A DNA stretch of 64,000 nt. Source: Gordonia gummivorans (GTDB taxonomy: Bacteria > Actinomycetota > Actinomycetes > Mycobacteriales > Mycobacteriaceae). The notes beneath the pieces are model-generated. The model was not told the origin of the DNA and did no database searches. It saw only the letters and a list, made by a program, of their open reading frames with translations. The position numbers and the translations under genes are program-made. Of this stretch, positions 26,048 to 35,302 are shown piece after piece. Location of the stretch: NCBI RefSeq assembly GCF_022513585.1, contig NZ_JAKWBF010000003.1, positions 124,001-188,000 on the forward strand, given 5' to 3'. The first letter of the stretch is position 1; the number at the start of each line of letters is the position of its first letter.

Positions 26048-26420
26048 GGCTTGAAAGCTAGGACATCCGAACTCCGGCGCTCAACCGCAGATTCACGACG
26101 TCGCATATCGTCGGCCCGGGCGACCGTCATGGCCCGCGAATAATCGGCGAAGCCGCCGTGAATCGGACACCATACGCAGGTCAGCAGCACTATTACGCGC
26201 CCGGGGGCGAGATGCCCGCCGGCACAGCCTCATGCGGCTTCGCTCGACCCTCAACCCTTTTTCCTAGCAGGAGAACGTGGTCCGAGCCACCGCCTTGACG
26301 CCGCCATCACCGATCTGCGGTCAACACGGCACAGATCGCTTCGGCGACACCGAAAGTACCTCTCGACGATCGCCCGATCTTGGCACAGGATTGCACTTCG
26401 CTCGGCACTACGCTGACTGC
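26048..26420. other. Intergenic region upstream of an acyl-CoA dehydrogenase-like gene
   Basis: These 373 nt lie between divergent genes. A good ribosome-binding site AGGAG (about 26268-26272) stands 4-5 nt before a GTG at 26277 that is in frame with the downstream gene, so a 48-residue N-terminal extension is possible. A -10-like TACGCT (26409-26414) stands 6 nt before ATG 26421. Nothing else was recognised. Confidence 0.5.
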
Positions 26421-27485
26421 ATGCCGCCTGTCACCTCCAACGCCGCCTCGGCCGACGATCGCCGCTCCACGCTCAAGGCCGCCGCCTACCGCGTCGCCGA
26501 CGATGTCCTGTACCCGGCCGCCGCCGACGTCGACCGTACGGGGCACGTCCCGGATTCTCATTGGGCCGCTCTCGCGGAGGCCGGGCTGTACGGCATCGCC
26601 GCACCGGTCGACGCAGGCGGACCGGGCCTGGAATTCGGTGAGGTCACCGAGATCCTCGAGGTACTGGCGAGCGGCTGTCTGTCGACTGCCTTCACGTGGA
26701 TTCAGCACCACGGCGTGGTGATCTCGCTGGCGGGCAGCCCCAACACCGCGTTGCGCGACACGCTCCTCGGCGACACCGTGAACGGTCATCTACGTGCGGG
26801 CGTCGCCTACGCAGGCGCCGTCCCGACCCCACCCCGGATGACCGCGACGCGTAACGGCACCGGTTGGCGCTTCGACGGGTACGCGCCGTTCGTGAGCGGA
26901 TGGGGCGTCATCGACCTGCTGCAGATCTCCGCACGCGACGTCGAGACCGACGATGTGATCGCGGCGATCATTCGCACCGACGACCTCCCGTCGTCGATCG
27001 ACTTCCACCCCCTGCGGCTCGCCGCGGTCGACGCTGCCGCCACCGTGGCCCTGAAGGTGACCTCGCTGTCGATCGCCGACGAACAGGTGGTCAGTCGGGT
27101 CACACTCGAGGACTTCTTCGCGAACCAGAACATCGGCGTGCGGCTCAACGGGACACTGCCATTCGGCACGTTACGCCGCGCGACCGCACTGCTCGACATC
27201 GCCGGGCACTCGCCGCAGGCGCGTCGGCTACGTGAACGCGGCGACGGGATCCGCACCGCGCTCGACGCCGCACTCGGTGACGCCGACGGCCTTCTCGTCG
27301 CTCGCGCCGACGCCGCGCAACTCGCGCTCGACGCGGCGGCCGCACTCGTCGCCGCCGAGGGCGGTAAGGCGCTGATCGGGGGCAGCGACGCCGAGCGGAT
27401 CTTCCGCGAGACAGCTTTCATTCTGGTGGCCGCGAGCCGACCACAGCTGAAAGATGCGCTGCTGCAGCGCTTCAGCGGTCTCTGA
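26421..27485 (+). CDS. Acyl-CoA dehydrogenase-like flavoprotein
   Basis: The 354-residue product resembles acyl-CoA dehydrogenases: an N-terminal helical domain (LAEAGLYGIAAPVDAGGPGLEF), a middle beta domain (GTGWRFDGYAPFVSGWGVIDLLQI), and a C-terminal four-helix bundle (AAEGGKALIGGSDAERIFRE). It is short, and no obvious catalytic glutamate of the classical FadE type is seen, so it may belong to the monooxygenase-like branch. ATG 26421 is chosen because TACGCT sits 6 nt upstream and homology begins shortly after; GTG 26277 with a good ribosome-binding site is an alternative. The end overlaps the convergent peptidase gene by 14 nt. Confidence 0.75.
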   Translation: MPPVTSNAASADDRRSTLKAAAYRVADDVLYPAAADVDRTGHVPDSHWAALAEAGLYGIAAPVDAGGPGLEFGEVTEILEVLASGCLSTAFTWIQHHGVVISLAGSPNTALRDTLLGDTVNGHLRAGVAYAGAVPTPPRMTATRNGTGWRFDGYAPFVSGWGVIDLLQISARDVETDDVIAAIIRTDDLPSSIDFHPLRLAAVDAAATVALKVTSLSIADEQVVSRVTLEDFFANQNIGVRLNGTLPFGTLRRATALLDIAGHSPQARRLRERGDGIRTALDAALGDADGLLVARADAAQLALDAAAALVAAEGGKALIGGSDAERIFRETAFILVAASRPQLKDALLQRFSGL

Positions 27486-28830
27486 ACCGCTTCGCGTAGT
27501 CCCGGAGGAACAGCGCCTCGACCAGCGCCATGTGCTCGATCTCGGACGGATCGACACTCTCGTTGGGCGCGTGGATGAGGCACTGCGGTTCTTCCACCCC
27601 CATCAGCATGATCTCCGCGTCGGGGTAGGTCTGTTGGAGGACGTTGCACAACGGGATGGCTCCGCCCTGCCCCTGCACCAGGACATCGGTGCCGTACGCG
27701 GTACGCATGGAGTCGACGAGGGTGTCGAAACCGACACCGTCCGTCGAACCGACGAAGGGGGATCCGATGGCGTCGCGTTCGATCGACACCCGAGCGTTCC
27801 ACGGCGTCACCGCGGTCAGGTGATCGACCAGCGCATCCTGCGCCACCTGTGCGTCCATGCCCGGCGGCACCCGCAGGTTGAGCCGGGCACGCGCCCTGGC
27901 CTGGACGGCAGCCGACGACCCCGCCACCGAGGGGCAGTCGATGCCCAGTACCGTCAATGCCGGTCGGGCCCAGATCATTTCCGACACGGTGCCCGATCCC
28001 ACCAGGCTCACACCATCGAGAACCGTTGCATCGGAGCGGAACTGATCGCCCGGGTACTGCACACCATCCCACACCTGCGTGTTGTCCAGTCCGTTGACCG
28101 TGGTGTTGCCATCCGCGTCCCGCAGCGTCGCAAGCATCGCGATCAGCGCCGCCAGAGCATCCGGTGCGGCACCACCGAAAACACCGGAATGCATTGCCGA
28201 TCCCAATGTTTCGACGGTGACGGTCACATTCGCAATACCGCGCAGCGTCGTGGTGAGACTGGGCTTGCCGACCGCGAAGTTGCCCGAATCGACCACCAGG
28301 ATCGTGTCCGCGCGCAACAACTCCGGGTTCTTGGGAACAAAGTCCTCGATACCGCCGGTCCCCTGCTCCTCGGACCCTTCCCCGATGATCTTGATGTTCA
28401 CCGGGACGTCCTTACCCAACGCCCGCAGGGCGGTCAGGTGAACCGCGATGTTGCCCTTGCAATCCGCGGCACCGCGCCCGTACCACCGGCCGTTGCGCTC
28501 GGTCAGTTCCCACACCGGGGAGTCCCACTCGTCGGCGCCGAGCGGCGGCTGGACGTCGTGATGGAAGTACAGCAGCACGGTCGGGGCGTCGTCGGGTCCG
28601 TCGAGATGCCCGGTGACGGCTTTGCTGCCGTCCGCCGTTTCGTGGGCGGCCACGTCGGCAAATCCGGCCTCGACGAAGGTCTCCTCGAGCCAGTCGACCA
28701 TCTTCTGGCATTCCTCGGGCGGCGCCTGCTCGACGTTGTACACCGACTGGAATCCGACCATCGCGGTCAGATCCTCCTTGGCCTGTGGCATCAGATCCCG
28801 AACACGTTCGGCCAGCACGTCATCGCTCAT
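27472..28830 (-). CDS. M20-family metallopeptidase (dipeptidase)
   Basis: The 452-residue protein has the M20 zinc-binding pattern: HHDVQPP where YxHxDVQP is usual, then the bridging aspartate in GRGAADCKGN, the catalytic glutamates in GEGSEEQG, the aspartate in VVDSGNF, and the C-terminal histidine in CLIHAPNES. The lid domain lies in between (about residues 200-330). It matches the dipeptidase / succinyl-diaminopimelate desuccinylase-like subgroup acting on small peptides in the cytoplasm. It stands 48 nt downstream of the DUF2252 gene. Confidence 0.9.
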   Translation of the reverse strand: MSDDVLAERVRDLMPQAKEDLTAMVGFQSVYNVEQAPPEECQKMVDWLEETFVEAGFADVAAHETADGSKAVTGHLDGPDDAPTVLLYFHHDVQPPLGADEWDSPVWELTERNGRWYGRGAADCKGNIAVHLTALRALGKDVPVNIKIIGEGSEEQGTGGIEDFVPKNPELLRADTILVVDSGNFAVGKPSLTTTLRGIANVTVTVETLGSAMHSGVFGGAAPDALAALIAMLATLRDADGNTTVNGLDNTQVWDGVQYPGDQFRSDATVLDGVSLVGSGTVSEMIWARPALTVLGIDCPSVAGSSAAVQARARARLNLRVPPGMDAQVAQDALVDHLTAVTPWNARVSIERDAIGSPFVGSTDGVGFDTLVDSMRTAYGTDVLVQGQGGAIPLCNVLQQTYPDAEIMLMGVEEPQCLIHAPNESVDPSEIEHMALVEALFLRDYAKRFRDR

Positions 28831-28878
28831 TCTCGACCCTCGATCCCTGTTGCACGTCGGTGTGATCGTCGCATCGCG

Positions 28879-30252
28879 TCAACGACTGAGCGTCGGCGCG
28901 GGTACCGCTTCGAGGTCGCGCACCTCGATCGTTCCCGCCTCGATTCCCCGCAGCATCGCAGCATGATCGCCGTCGTTGAGGTCGGCGTAGGCGACCGAGA
29001 AGTCGGCGATCGCGTCGCCGAAATTGGGATCGCCGGCCAGATACTTCGCGATCTCGGGACGGCTCGCGGTACGCGCGTGGGCTTGCGCAAGGGTGCGGCC
29101 GCACAGCTGTGCATAGAGTTTCATCGCCTCGGGTTCGAGCGCCTCGACGACCACCGATCCCTTGCCGTCACGCAGTTGCCGGAGATAGAAGTCGCGTCGC
29201 TCACCGTTCTCGTCGGCGCCGCTGCTCCACCCGAGGAAGATGTCGCTCGACGCCTGCAGGAGCCGCTGACCTTCCACCACGCGCTGACCTTCGTTGTCGA
29301 AGCCGGAGGCCGGAACGTAATCGGCGAGAACGGACCGCTGCGCCTCCTTCATCTGCAGGAACAACGGGTCCTCGAGGTTCTGGCCGATCATCAGCGCGAT
29401 CCACGCCCGAGTGCCCACGCTGCCGACACCGACCACCTTGCGCGCCGCATCCACCATGGTGAACTGGTCGAACAATGCGCGGACATGACCCGGCAGGGCA
29501 TCTCGATAGTTGTTGAACCGAACCTTGATGGCATCGGAGACGAAGTCGGCGAGGTTGTCCGGGAACAGTTCGTGGACCGGCACCAGCAGCGGTGGCTCAC
29601 TGCGAATGTGCGCCTTGCCCTCGGCGTCGATGACGCACAGCTTGGCGACCGCCTGCTCGCTGTTGCGGTGCTTCGCCTTCTTCAGGGCCTTCTGGGTGCG
29701 CTCGTTGATGGAGGTGTCGAGGCGGTTGCCGATCACCGCCTGGATTTCCTCGACATCCATTCGCGCATACCAGCAGTCGAGCGTCGACTTCTTGACGGAG
29801 TGTTCGATCGACTTGCGATAGGCCTTGGCCACCGAGCGAGCGAATCGGCGATTGGCCTTGTCGTCAAAGCCATTGTTGCGCCCGGCGACCACAAAGCTGG
29901 CGGCCAGACGCTTGACGTCCCATTCGAAGGGACCGGTGAAGGTCTCGTCGAAGTCGTTGAGGTCGAAGGTCATTCGACGCTCAGGTGTGTAGAACAGACC
30001 CAGGTTGCTGAGGTGGGCGTCGCCGCAGAGTTGCGTCATCACACCCGAACTCGGTGTGCGCGACAGGTCCGACGCCATCACCGCCGCCGCGCCACGATAG
30101 AACGTGAACGGTGTCGCAGCCATCCGGGCATGGCGGACGGGGATCAGTTCCTGAACCCGGGAGGTTGCCTGTGCCGCCAGGATCTCCAACGAATCGGGCC
30201 GCTCCTGCGGCGTCGGGCAGGCGGACAGATCGACTGCTGCGGTTGTCGTCAC
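28879..30252 (-). CDS. DUF2252 family protein
   Basis: The 457-residue protein shows the DUF2252 pattern: MAATPFTFYRGAAAVMASDL, CGDAHLSNLGLF, and FDLNDFDETFTGPFEWDVKRLAAS. The HLSNLG...DxxDFD arrangement resembles kinase-like phosphotransferases, so a phosphotransfer role has been suspected for the family, but no function is established. The start is a GTG with GAGGAGAC just upstream. Confidence 0.88.
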   Translation of the reverse strand: MTTTAAVDLSACPTPQERPDSLEILAAQATSRVQELIPVRHARMAATPFTFYRGAAAVMASDLSRTPSSGVMTQLCGDAHLSNLGLFYTPERRMTFDLNDFDETFTGPFEWDVKRLAASFVVAGRNNGFDDKANRRFARSVAKAYRKSIEHSVKKSTLDCWYARMDVEEIQAVIGNRLDTSINERTQKALKKAKHRNSEQAVAKLCVIDAEGKAHIRSEPPLLVPVHELFPDNLADFVSDAIKVRFNNYRDALPGHVRALFDQFTMVDAARKVVGVGSVGTRAWIALMIGQNLEDPLFLQMKEAQRSVLADYVPASGFDNEGQRVVEGQRLLQASSDIFLGWSSGADENGERRDFYLRQLRDGKGSVVVEALEPEAMKLYAQLCGRTLAQAHARTASRPEIAKYLAGDPNFGDAIADFSVAYADLNDGDHAAMLRGIEAGTIEVRDLEAVPAPTLSR

Positions 30253-30290
30253 GATGTCTCCTCAACACGGCCCGGGCGGCCGACTGGCGA

Positions 30291-31745
30291 TCACTGGTAG
30301 GAGACGAACCACGGTGCCGGGCGAACCGCCATGGTCTGCGCAGGCGTGAACGTGGGTTTGTCCTCTGTGTAGAAATTCTTCCAGCCCATCCACACTCCCG
30401 CAGGGAGATCGGTGATCAGTCGACGCCACGTGTCCATCTTGACGGGCGGAACTCCATGCCCGTCCGCATGGATCAGCACCTGCAGTTCCGGATGGTTGGT
30501 GGCAATCTGCCGACGGTTGGCGAGCATGTCGGAATCGAATTGGTGCAGCACCAACAGCTTCTGCGGCAGGTTGTTGTCCCGGACCAGCGAGGCCAGCCAC
30601 GCCGACGTCCGATTCACCTCGGCCGCCGCGACGGAGCCGATCTGGGTGAGGTGCACCTGGTTCGGCTTCAACCGCCATTCGGGATCGAGGGCGAGGCCCA
30701 CATGAGGCTGCCGCAGCAGACCCGCATACCGCTTCGCCTGGGTCAGGAAATCCATCCGACCCGGCTGCAGATCCAGCGTCACGTACACACCGGCGGCGCG
30801 TGCGGCGTCGACCCAGGGCCGGATCACCGCGGGGTCGATCATGTTGGTGTAGGCGCCACCGTCGCCGGGAGCGGCCGACGCGACAGTCACGATGATCTCG
30901 AACGCCGGGATCACCGGCACGCGACTCACCCGCTGGTAATCGGCGGCGAGACGTTTGGCGCGAGCGATCGACGCGGGAATGTTCTGCCGACCCAGCGGTC
31001 CGAGTGCCGGCGCATCGGGCGATCCGTACAGCGCGACCATGCGTCGGGACGGGAAGATGATCTGACCGCCGCCGGGCAGTTCGGGCACAGTGCGCGCCGC
31101 GGCGACCCGCTGCCCAAAGACGTCGTCGTCGCCGAAACCGCGCCCCACAGCCAGGATGGGTGCCGACCCCGCGGCCTTCACTGCCGCGACCGCCGCCCCG
31201 CTCGACCGCGGATCGGCGACCGGCAGTTCGACGACCTGACCGTGTCCCGCGCGCGCCGTCAGGACGGCGTCGCGCGCCATCGGCCTCGTGACGAACACGA
31301 GCGGAGCGGGTCCGGCGGCAGGGTTGTTGCCGCTCAGCGAGTCGAGGTCACGGTTGGGTGCCACTGCGCGGATGGTTTCGGGGACGGTTCCGACGGTGTG
31401 GATCGACCCGACACCGAGGCGTCGCAACTCGGACGCGACGGCGTCGCCGCTCTCCGGGGTGATGCCGAAGATCGGAACGTGTGCGCCGATCGCCGCATCG
31501 CCTGCCCGCTGCCAGGCGCTCTCGTCGGCGTCGGAACCCACGACCACGGCGCTCGGCGACGAACCGAACAGTGCGCGACTGAGCAAGACGGCCGGCGGTG
31601 CGTCGCCGTCGAGAACCGACACCCCTGATGCCAGCCCGGTCAGCCGAACCGCGGGCCCGGTCCGCACCATCGACGCCGACGCGGCGGCCAACAGAGCGAC
31701 GACGAGCCCCAGAACGACAACCGTGGCCATTCGCGCGCGTGTCAT
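30291..31745 (-). CDS. Secreted protein with cell-wall-binding-like and TIM-barrel-like regions
   Basis: The 484-residue product begins with a signal anchor (MATVVVLGLVVALLAAASAS). The next 180 residues (VLLSRALFGSSPSAVVVG, then GVGSIHTVG) recall the cell-wall-binding repeat 2 (CWB2) pattern. The C-terminal half (VYVTLDLQPGRMDFL, then VGLALDPEW, then LLVLHQFDSDML, then QVLIHADGHG and VWMGWKNFY) has the strand spacing of a glycosidase-like TIM barrel with acidic residues at strand ends. I infer a wall-associated hydrolase or a binding protein derived from one; I cannot name a substrate. Confidence 0.6.
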   Translation of the reverse strand: MTRARMATVVVLGLVVALLAAASASMVRTGPAVRLTGLASGVSVLDGDAPPAVLLSRALFGSSPSAVVVGSDADESAWQRAGDAAIGAHVPIFGITPESGDAVASELRRLGVGSIHTVGTVPETIRAVAPNRDLDSLSGNNPAAGPAPLVFVTRPMARDAVLTARAGHGQVVELPVADPRSSGAAVAAVKAAGSAPILAVGRGFGDDDVFGQRVAAARTVPELPGGGQIIFPSRRMVALYGSPDAPALGPLGRQNIPASIARAKRLAADYQRVSRVPVIPAFEIIVTVASAAPGDGGAYTNMIDPAVIRPWVDAARAAGVYVTLDLQPGRMDFLTQAKRYAGLLRQPHVGLALDPEWRLKPNQVHLTQIGSVAAAEVNRTSAWLASLVRDNNLPQKLLVLHQFDSDMLANRRQIATNHPELQVLIHADGHGVPPVKMDTWRRLITDLPAGVWMGWKNFYTEDKPTFTPAQTMAVRPAPWFVSYQ

Positions 31746-31909
31746 CAGACCCCTAGTTCACCCCTCGTGCCCGACCTTCGTGTGCGGCACCTGGCGAGCC
31801 GCTGTCGGGGGCAAACCTACCAGCGGCGGCGTCGGCGCACCTCGCACCACGCACGCATGTGTGTGACCTGCTTCACCGACCACGACGAGCGGCCGGTAGC
31901 GTTGCGGCC

Positions 31910-32491
31910 ATGACTGTGTGGGGTGTGGGGTTGGGACTCCTCGCGGCAGCGATCGCAGTGGTCGCCTTTGTCCGCTACCGAGAACGTGAGAATGCGTCGT
32001 TGACGCGCAGCGCCGGGCTGGCGCGTGAGTTGCGCGTGCTGGCGGCCGACGACGAGGTGCGGCTGGCCGCGGTCGACGAGTTCGAGCAGACGATCTATCA
32101 GCGACTCTTCTACGCCTCGGTGGTGGGGCCGTGGGTGCGTAGCGCGGCGTGGGCGCTGCTGGGCACCGTCCTGGCCGGGGCCGCCGCGCTCACCATCGGC
32201 CCGCTCGACGGCGCGGTCGCCACGGCGCTCTACATCGCGGCGATCGGCCTGGTGCTCGTCTTCGGCGTCGCAACTCTCGCGTTCGTCGGGATCGCACTGT
32301 TCCACACCGCGACGACTCCGCGCGTGTCGTTCCGGGACTCCTACGCCGACGACGAGCCGGTCGAGAATCCTCCCGTCGCGAAGCCGGCGGTCGAGTCCGA
32401 GCCGGAACCGGAACCGGGCGACACCGACTCCGACGACAACGACACCTCCGAGCCCGAGTCCGAGTCGAAGCCCGACACCACAGCTCCCTGA
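31910..32491 (+). CDS. Small membrane protein with acidic C-terminal tail
   Basis: The 193-residue protein has an N-terminal helix (VWGVGLGLLAAAIAVVAFV), two further helices (about residues 80-100 and 105-130), and a disordered tail very rich in Glu, Asp, Ser and Pro. The function is unknown. ATG 31910 follows TAGCGT by 7 nt and has no ribosome-binding site, so a leaderless start is likely. The stop codon is embedded in the left arm of a 93-nt palindromic repeat. Confidence 0.7.
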   Translation: MTVWGVGLGLLAAAIAVVAFVRYRERENASLTRSAGLARELRVLAADDEVRLAAVDEFEQTIYQRLFYASVVGPWVRSAAWALLGTVLAGAAALTIGPLDGAVATALYIAAIGLVLVFGVATLAFVGIALFHTATTPRVSFRDSYADDEPVENPPVAKPAVESEPEPEPGDTDSDDNDTSEPESESKPDTTAP

Positions 32492-32580
32492 GGTGCGAGC
32501 GAAGCGAGCCTCGAAGGGCGCCGGTGAGACAACAACATCATCTCACCAGCGGCTTCGAGGCTCGCAGGCTCGCACCTCAG
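32488..32580. repeat. Large palindromic repeat, copy 1 (complete)
   Basis: The 93 nt form nested inverted repeats: CTGAGGTGCGAGC (32488-32500) pairs with GCTCGCACCTCAG (32568-32580), inside it GCGAGCCTCGAAG pairs with CTTCGAGGCTCGC, and the centre is GGTGAGA...TCTCACC. The same modules recur at 36143-36257, 37034-37074 and 43676-43793. It overlaps the stop codon of the preceding gene and could end its transcript. Mobile REP-like elements of this general style are frequent in Gordonia and relatives (from memory). Confidence 0.85.
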
Positions 32581-32692
32581 CCATCGGAAGGTCAGCCGCT
32601 CTGAGCGGACGAGAACCAGAACGCGACGAACCCCGCCGGATTCCGGCGGGGTTCGTCATCTGGTCAGGCGCTCCGGTGACCGGGGCTGTCGG

Positions 32693-33172
32693 TCAGACCG
32701 CCTGCGCCTGCCACATCCAGTGGAGCTGCTCGAGCCTCGATGCGAAGCCGATCAGCAGATCCTGGGTGACCGGGTCGGTGTCCTCGGTGGTGGCGATGCG
32801 CTCGCGGAGACCCGCGATGACCGCCTTGAGGTTGGACACGACTGCAGTCACCACGTCGGAGTCCTTCGTCCAGCCCTCGCCGAAGCCCGTGGTGTGAGCT
32901 GTCTTCGCGACGGTCTCGGCCCGGCCGTCGGGGCTCACCCCGATGGCGGTGGCACGCTCGGCCGCGGCGTCGGTGAACTCGCGGGCGACGGTGACCAGTT
33001 CGTCCAATTCGAGGTGAACCGAACGGAACTGCGGGCCGACCACGTTCCAGTGGGCCTGCTTGGCGATGAGGCTCAGATCGATCAGGTCGACCAGCGTCTC
33101 CTGCAGAGCGTTACCGGTGACCGTCTTCTGTTCATCGGTCAGGGTGCTGGTGATGGGTGTTGCGGTGGTCAT
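32693..33172 (-). CDS. dps: Dps-family ferritin-like protein
   Basis: The 159-residue protein has the four-helix Dps pattern with the inter-subunit ferroxidase residues: histidine in AKQAHWNVVGPQF, the HLELDEL segment with acidic ligands, and a conserved acidic helix. Dps dodecamers oxidise and store iron with hydrogen peroxide and protect DNA. The neighbours are Ohr/OsmC, catalase and a Fur/PerR regulator, which makes a peroxide-stress role likely. The C-terminus ends LEQLHWMWQAQAV, common in mycobacterial-type Dps. Confidence 0.92.
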   Translation of the reverse strand: MTTATPITSTLTDEQKTVTGNALQETLVDLIDLSLIAKQAHWNVVGPQFRSVHLELDELVTVAREFTDAAAERATAIGVSPDGRAETVAKTAHTTGFGEGWTKDSDVVTAVVSNLKAVIAGLRERIATTEDTDPVTQDLLIGFASRLEQLHWMWQAQAV

Positions 33173-33218
33173 GTGTGATACCACTCCTTTCTCTTGAGTT
33201 CGTATGTGCGGCAACGAC

Positions 33219-33650
33219 TCATACGCGGACGGTGACCGTCTGCTCGATGTTGCCGCGGGTGGCCTTCGAGTACGGGCAGAAGGCGTGCGCGCCGTCGGCG
33301 AGCTCCTGTGCCTTCGCTTCCTCGACGCCGGGGATGTAGACCTCGATGGCTGCGGTGAGCCCGAACCCGCCGTCGGCCGAGTCCTTGCCGAGGCCGATGG
33401 TGACCTTGACCGTGGACTCGTCGGGTACGGGCGAGCCGGCCTGCTTCGACGTCGCGCGCAGCGCACCCATGAAGCAGGCGGCGTATCCGGCCGAGAAGAG
33501 TTCCTCGGGGTTGCTGCCCTCACCACTGCCGCCGAGTTCCTTCGGCGGGCGCAAATCGAGGTCGATGCGCCCGGAGTCCGAGACGACTTCGCCGTCACGC
33601 CCCCCGCCTGCCGACGTGGACGAGACGTGGTAGATCGCTTCTACTGTCAT
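33219..33650 (-). CDS. OsmC/Ohr-family organic hydroperoxide resistance protein
   Basis: The 143-residue protein has both redox cysteines of the family, in YAACFMGALR and AFCPYSKATRGN, plus the Ohr segment GSNPEELFSAGYAACF and the ending NIEQTVTVRV. Ohr enzymes reduce organic hydroperoxides using lipoylated partners or thiols. ATG 33650 has GAGGAAC a few bases upstream. It is flanked by dps and the catalase gene on the same strand. Confidence 0.93.
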   Translation of the reverse strand: MTVEAIYHVSSTSAGGGRDGEVVSDSGRIDLDLRPPKELGGSGEGSNPEELFSAGYAACFMGALRATSKQAGSPVPDESTVKVTIGLGKDSADGGFGLTAAIEVYIPGVEEAKAQELADGAHAFCPYSKATRGNIEQTVTVRV

Positions 33651-33739
33651 GAAGTTCCTCCTCGATGAAGTGGCCCGGTCGGGCGCAAACACTGACGTGC
33701 CTCATTGAAGTCCAACGGCCGGACCGTCGGGTCGATTCC

Positions 33740-33768
33740 GTGATCGGACATCAAATGTCCTCGATCAC
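33740..33768 (-). terminator. Hairpin at the end of the catalase gene
   Basis: GTGATC-GGACAT pairs with ATGTCC-(TC)-GATCAC around a CAA loop, overlapping the last bases of the catalase gene. It could stop or weaken transcription between the catalase gene and ohr. The T-tract is poor. Confidence 0.45.
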
Positions 33769-35222
33769 CCGTTACGGACGCCTTCTTCCACCTTCTTGCC
33801 GAGATCCTCGTCGACGTTGCGCCAGTACTCGAATACTCGCGACAACACGGGCTCTTCGACGCCGTCGAGGACGTGTCCGACGATGTTGGACACCAACCGT
33901 TCCCGAGCGGCATCGTCGAGCACCTCGCGAACCATGGTGCCCGCCTGCGCCCAGTCGCTGTCCTCCGGATGTTCGACGTAGCCGGCGCGGATGGCCTCGC
34001 CGTCGAAGTTCCACAGTCCCTCGTCACCGGCAGCCTCGGCGTCGGCGTGCGGCCCGCCGTAGGAGTTGGGCGCGTACACCGGCACCTGTGGTCCGGAGAA
34101 GTCGTAGGCCATCGCACCCTCCTTGGAGTACGTGTTGACCTCTGCATTCTTCGCCGAATTCACCGGCAGCTGAGCGTAATTGGTGCCTACCCGGTAGCGG
34201 TGCGCGTCGGCGTAGGAGAACACCCGGCCGAGCAGCATCTTGTCGGGGGAGAACCCGATGCCGGGCACCAGGTTCGACGGTTCGAACGTCGCTAATTCGA
34301 TCTCGGAGAAGAAGTTCTGCGGATTGCGATTGAGCGTCCACTTACCGACCTCGATCAGCGGATAGTCTTGCTGCGACCAGACTTTGGTGAGATCGAACGG
34401 GTTGAAGCGGTAGCTCTCGGCCTCGCCGACGGGCATGATCTGGACCTTCATCGTCCAACTCGGGAACTCGCCGCCCTCGATGGCGTCGTAGAGATCCTTG
34501 CGGTGCAGGTCGGGGTCGCTGCCGGCGAGTTTATCGGCTTCCTCCTGGGTGAGGTACTCGATGCCCTGGTCGGTCTTGAAGTGATACTTGACCCAGAATC
34601 GCTCGCCCTCGGCGTTGACCCACTGGTAAGTGTGCGAACCGAATCCGTCCATGTTCCGCCAGGACTTCGGGATACCGCGGTCTCCCATCAGCCAGGTGAC
34701 CTGGTGTGCCGACTCGGGGCGCAGCGTCCAGAAATCCCACTGCATGTTGTGGTCGCGCAGTCCGGAACCGGGCAGTCGCTTCTGTGAGCGGATGAAGTCG
34801 GGGAACTTGATCGGATCCTTGATGAAGAAGATCGGCGTGTTGTTGCCGACGAGGTCGTAGTTGCCATCCTCGGTGTAGAACTTCATCGCGAAACCCCTTG
34901 GGTCACGCCAGGTATCCGGGCTGCCCTGCTCGCCCGCAACGGTGGAGAACCGGACCAGCGACTCGGTGCGCTTGCCCGGTTGCAAGAACGACGCCTTGGT
35001 GTAGCGCGACACGTCACCGGTGATGACGAGTTCGCCGAATGCGCCGCCGCCCTTCGCGTGCACGACGCGCTCCGGGACGCGTTCACGGTTGAACTGCGCG
35101 AGCTTCTCGATCAGGTAGTGGTCGTGCAGCAGGATCGGTCCCTGGGTGCCGGCGGTGAGCGATTCGTTGTCGCTCGCCACGGGAATCCCGGCATTGGTGG
35201 TGGTGCGAGGAGTCATCGCCAT
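33765..35222 (-). CDS. katA: Monofunctional haem catalase
   Basis: The 485-residue enzyme breaks down hydrogen peroxide. Family features are present: the distal histidine in [13 protein letters not shown], the distal asparagine in [14 protein letters not shown], and the proximal tyrosine signature in [14 protein letters not shown]. The length is that of small-subunit (clade 3) catalases. It lies 80 nt downstream of a Fur/PerR gene on the same strand, with ohr and dps further downstream, the usual layout of a peroxide regulon. Confidence 0.97.
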   Translation of the reverse strand: MAMTPRTTTNAGIPVASDNESLTAGTQGPILLHDHYLIEKLAQFNRERVPERVVHAKGGGAFGELVITGDVSRYTKASFLQPGKRTESLVRFSTVAGEQGSPDTWRDPRGFAMKFYTEDGNYDLVGNNTPIFFIKDPIKFPDFIRSQKRLPGSGLRDHNMQWDFWTLRPESAHQVTWLMGDRGIPKSWRNMDGFGSHTYQWVNAEGERFWVKYHFKTDQGIEYLTQEEADKLAGSDPDLHRKDLYDAIEGGEFPSWTMKVQIMPVGEAESYRFNPFDLTKVWSQQDYPLIEVGKWTLNRNPQNFFSEIELATFEPSNLVPGIGFSPDKMLLGRVFSYADAHRYRVGTNYAQLPVNSAKNAEVNTYSKEGAMAYDFSGPQVPVYAPNSYGGPHADAEAAGDEGLWNFDGEAIRAGYVEHPEDSDWAQAGTMVREVLDDAARERLVSNIVGHVLDGVEEPVLSRVFEYWRNVDEDLGKKVEEGVRNG

Positions 35223-35302
35223 CTCCCTCTCATTGGTGTCTTACGTTTCTTCTGCCGCGGCGCCACTGGGCTGGACGACGCTGACAAGTCTCTTGTTGTG
35301 CC

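Noticed and set aside
27454-30300. A 948-codon plus-strand frame opposite the M20 peptidase and DUF2252 genes
   Set aside because: Both minus-strand genes have clear family motifs; the plus frame has none and is an antisense shadow.
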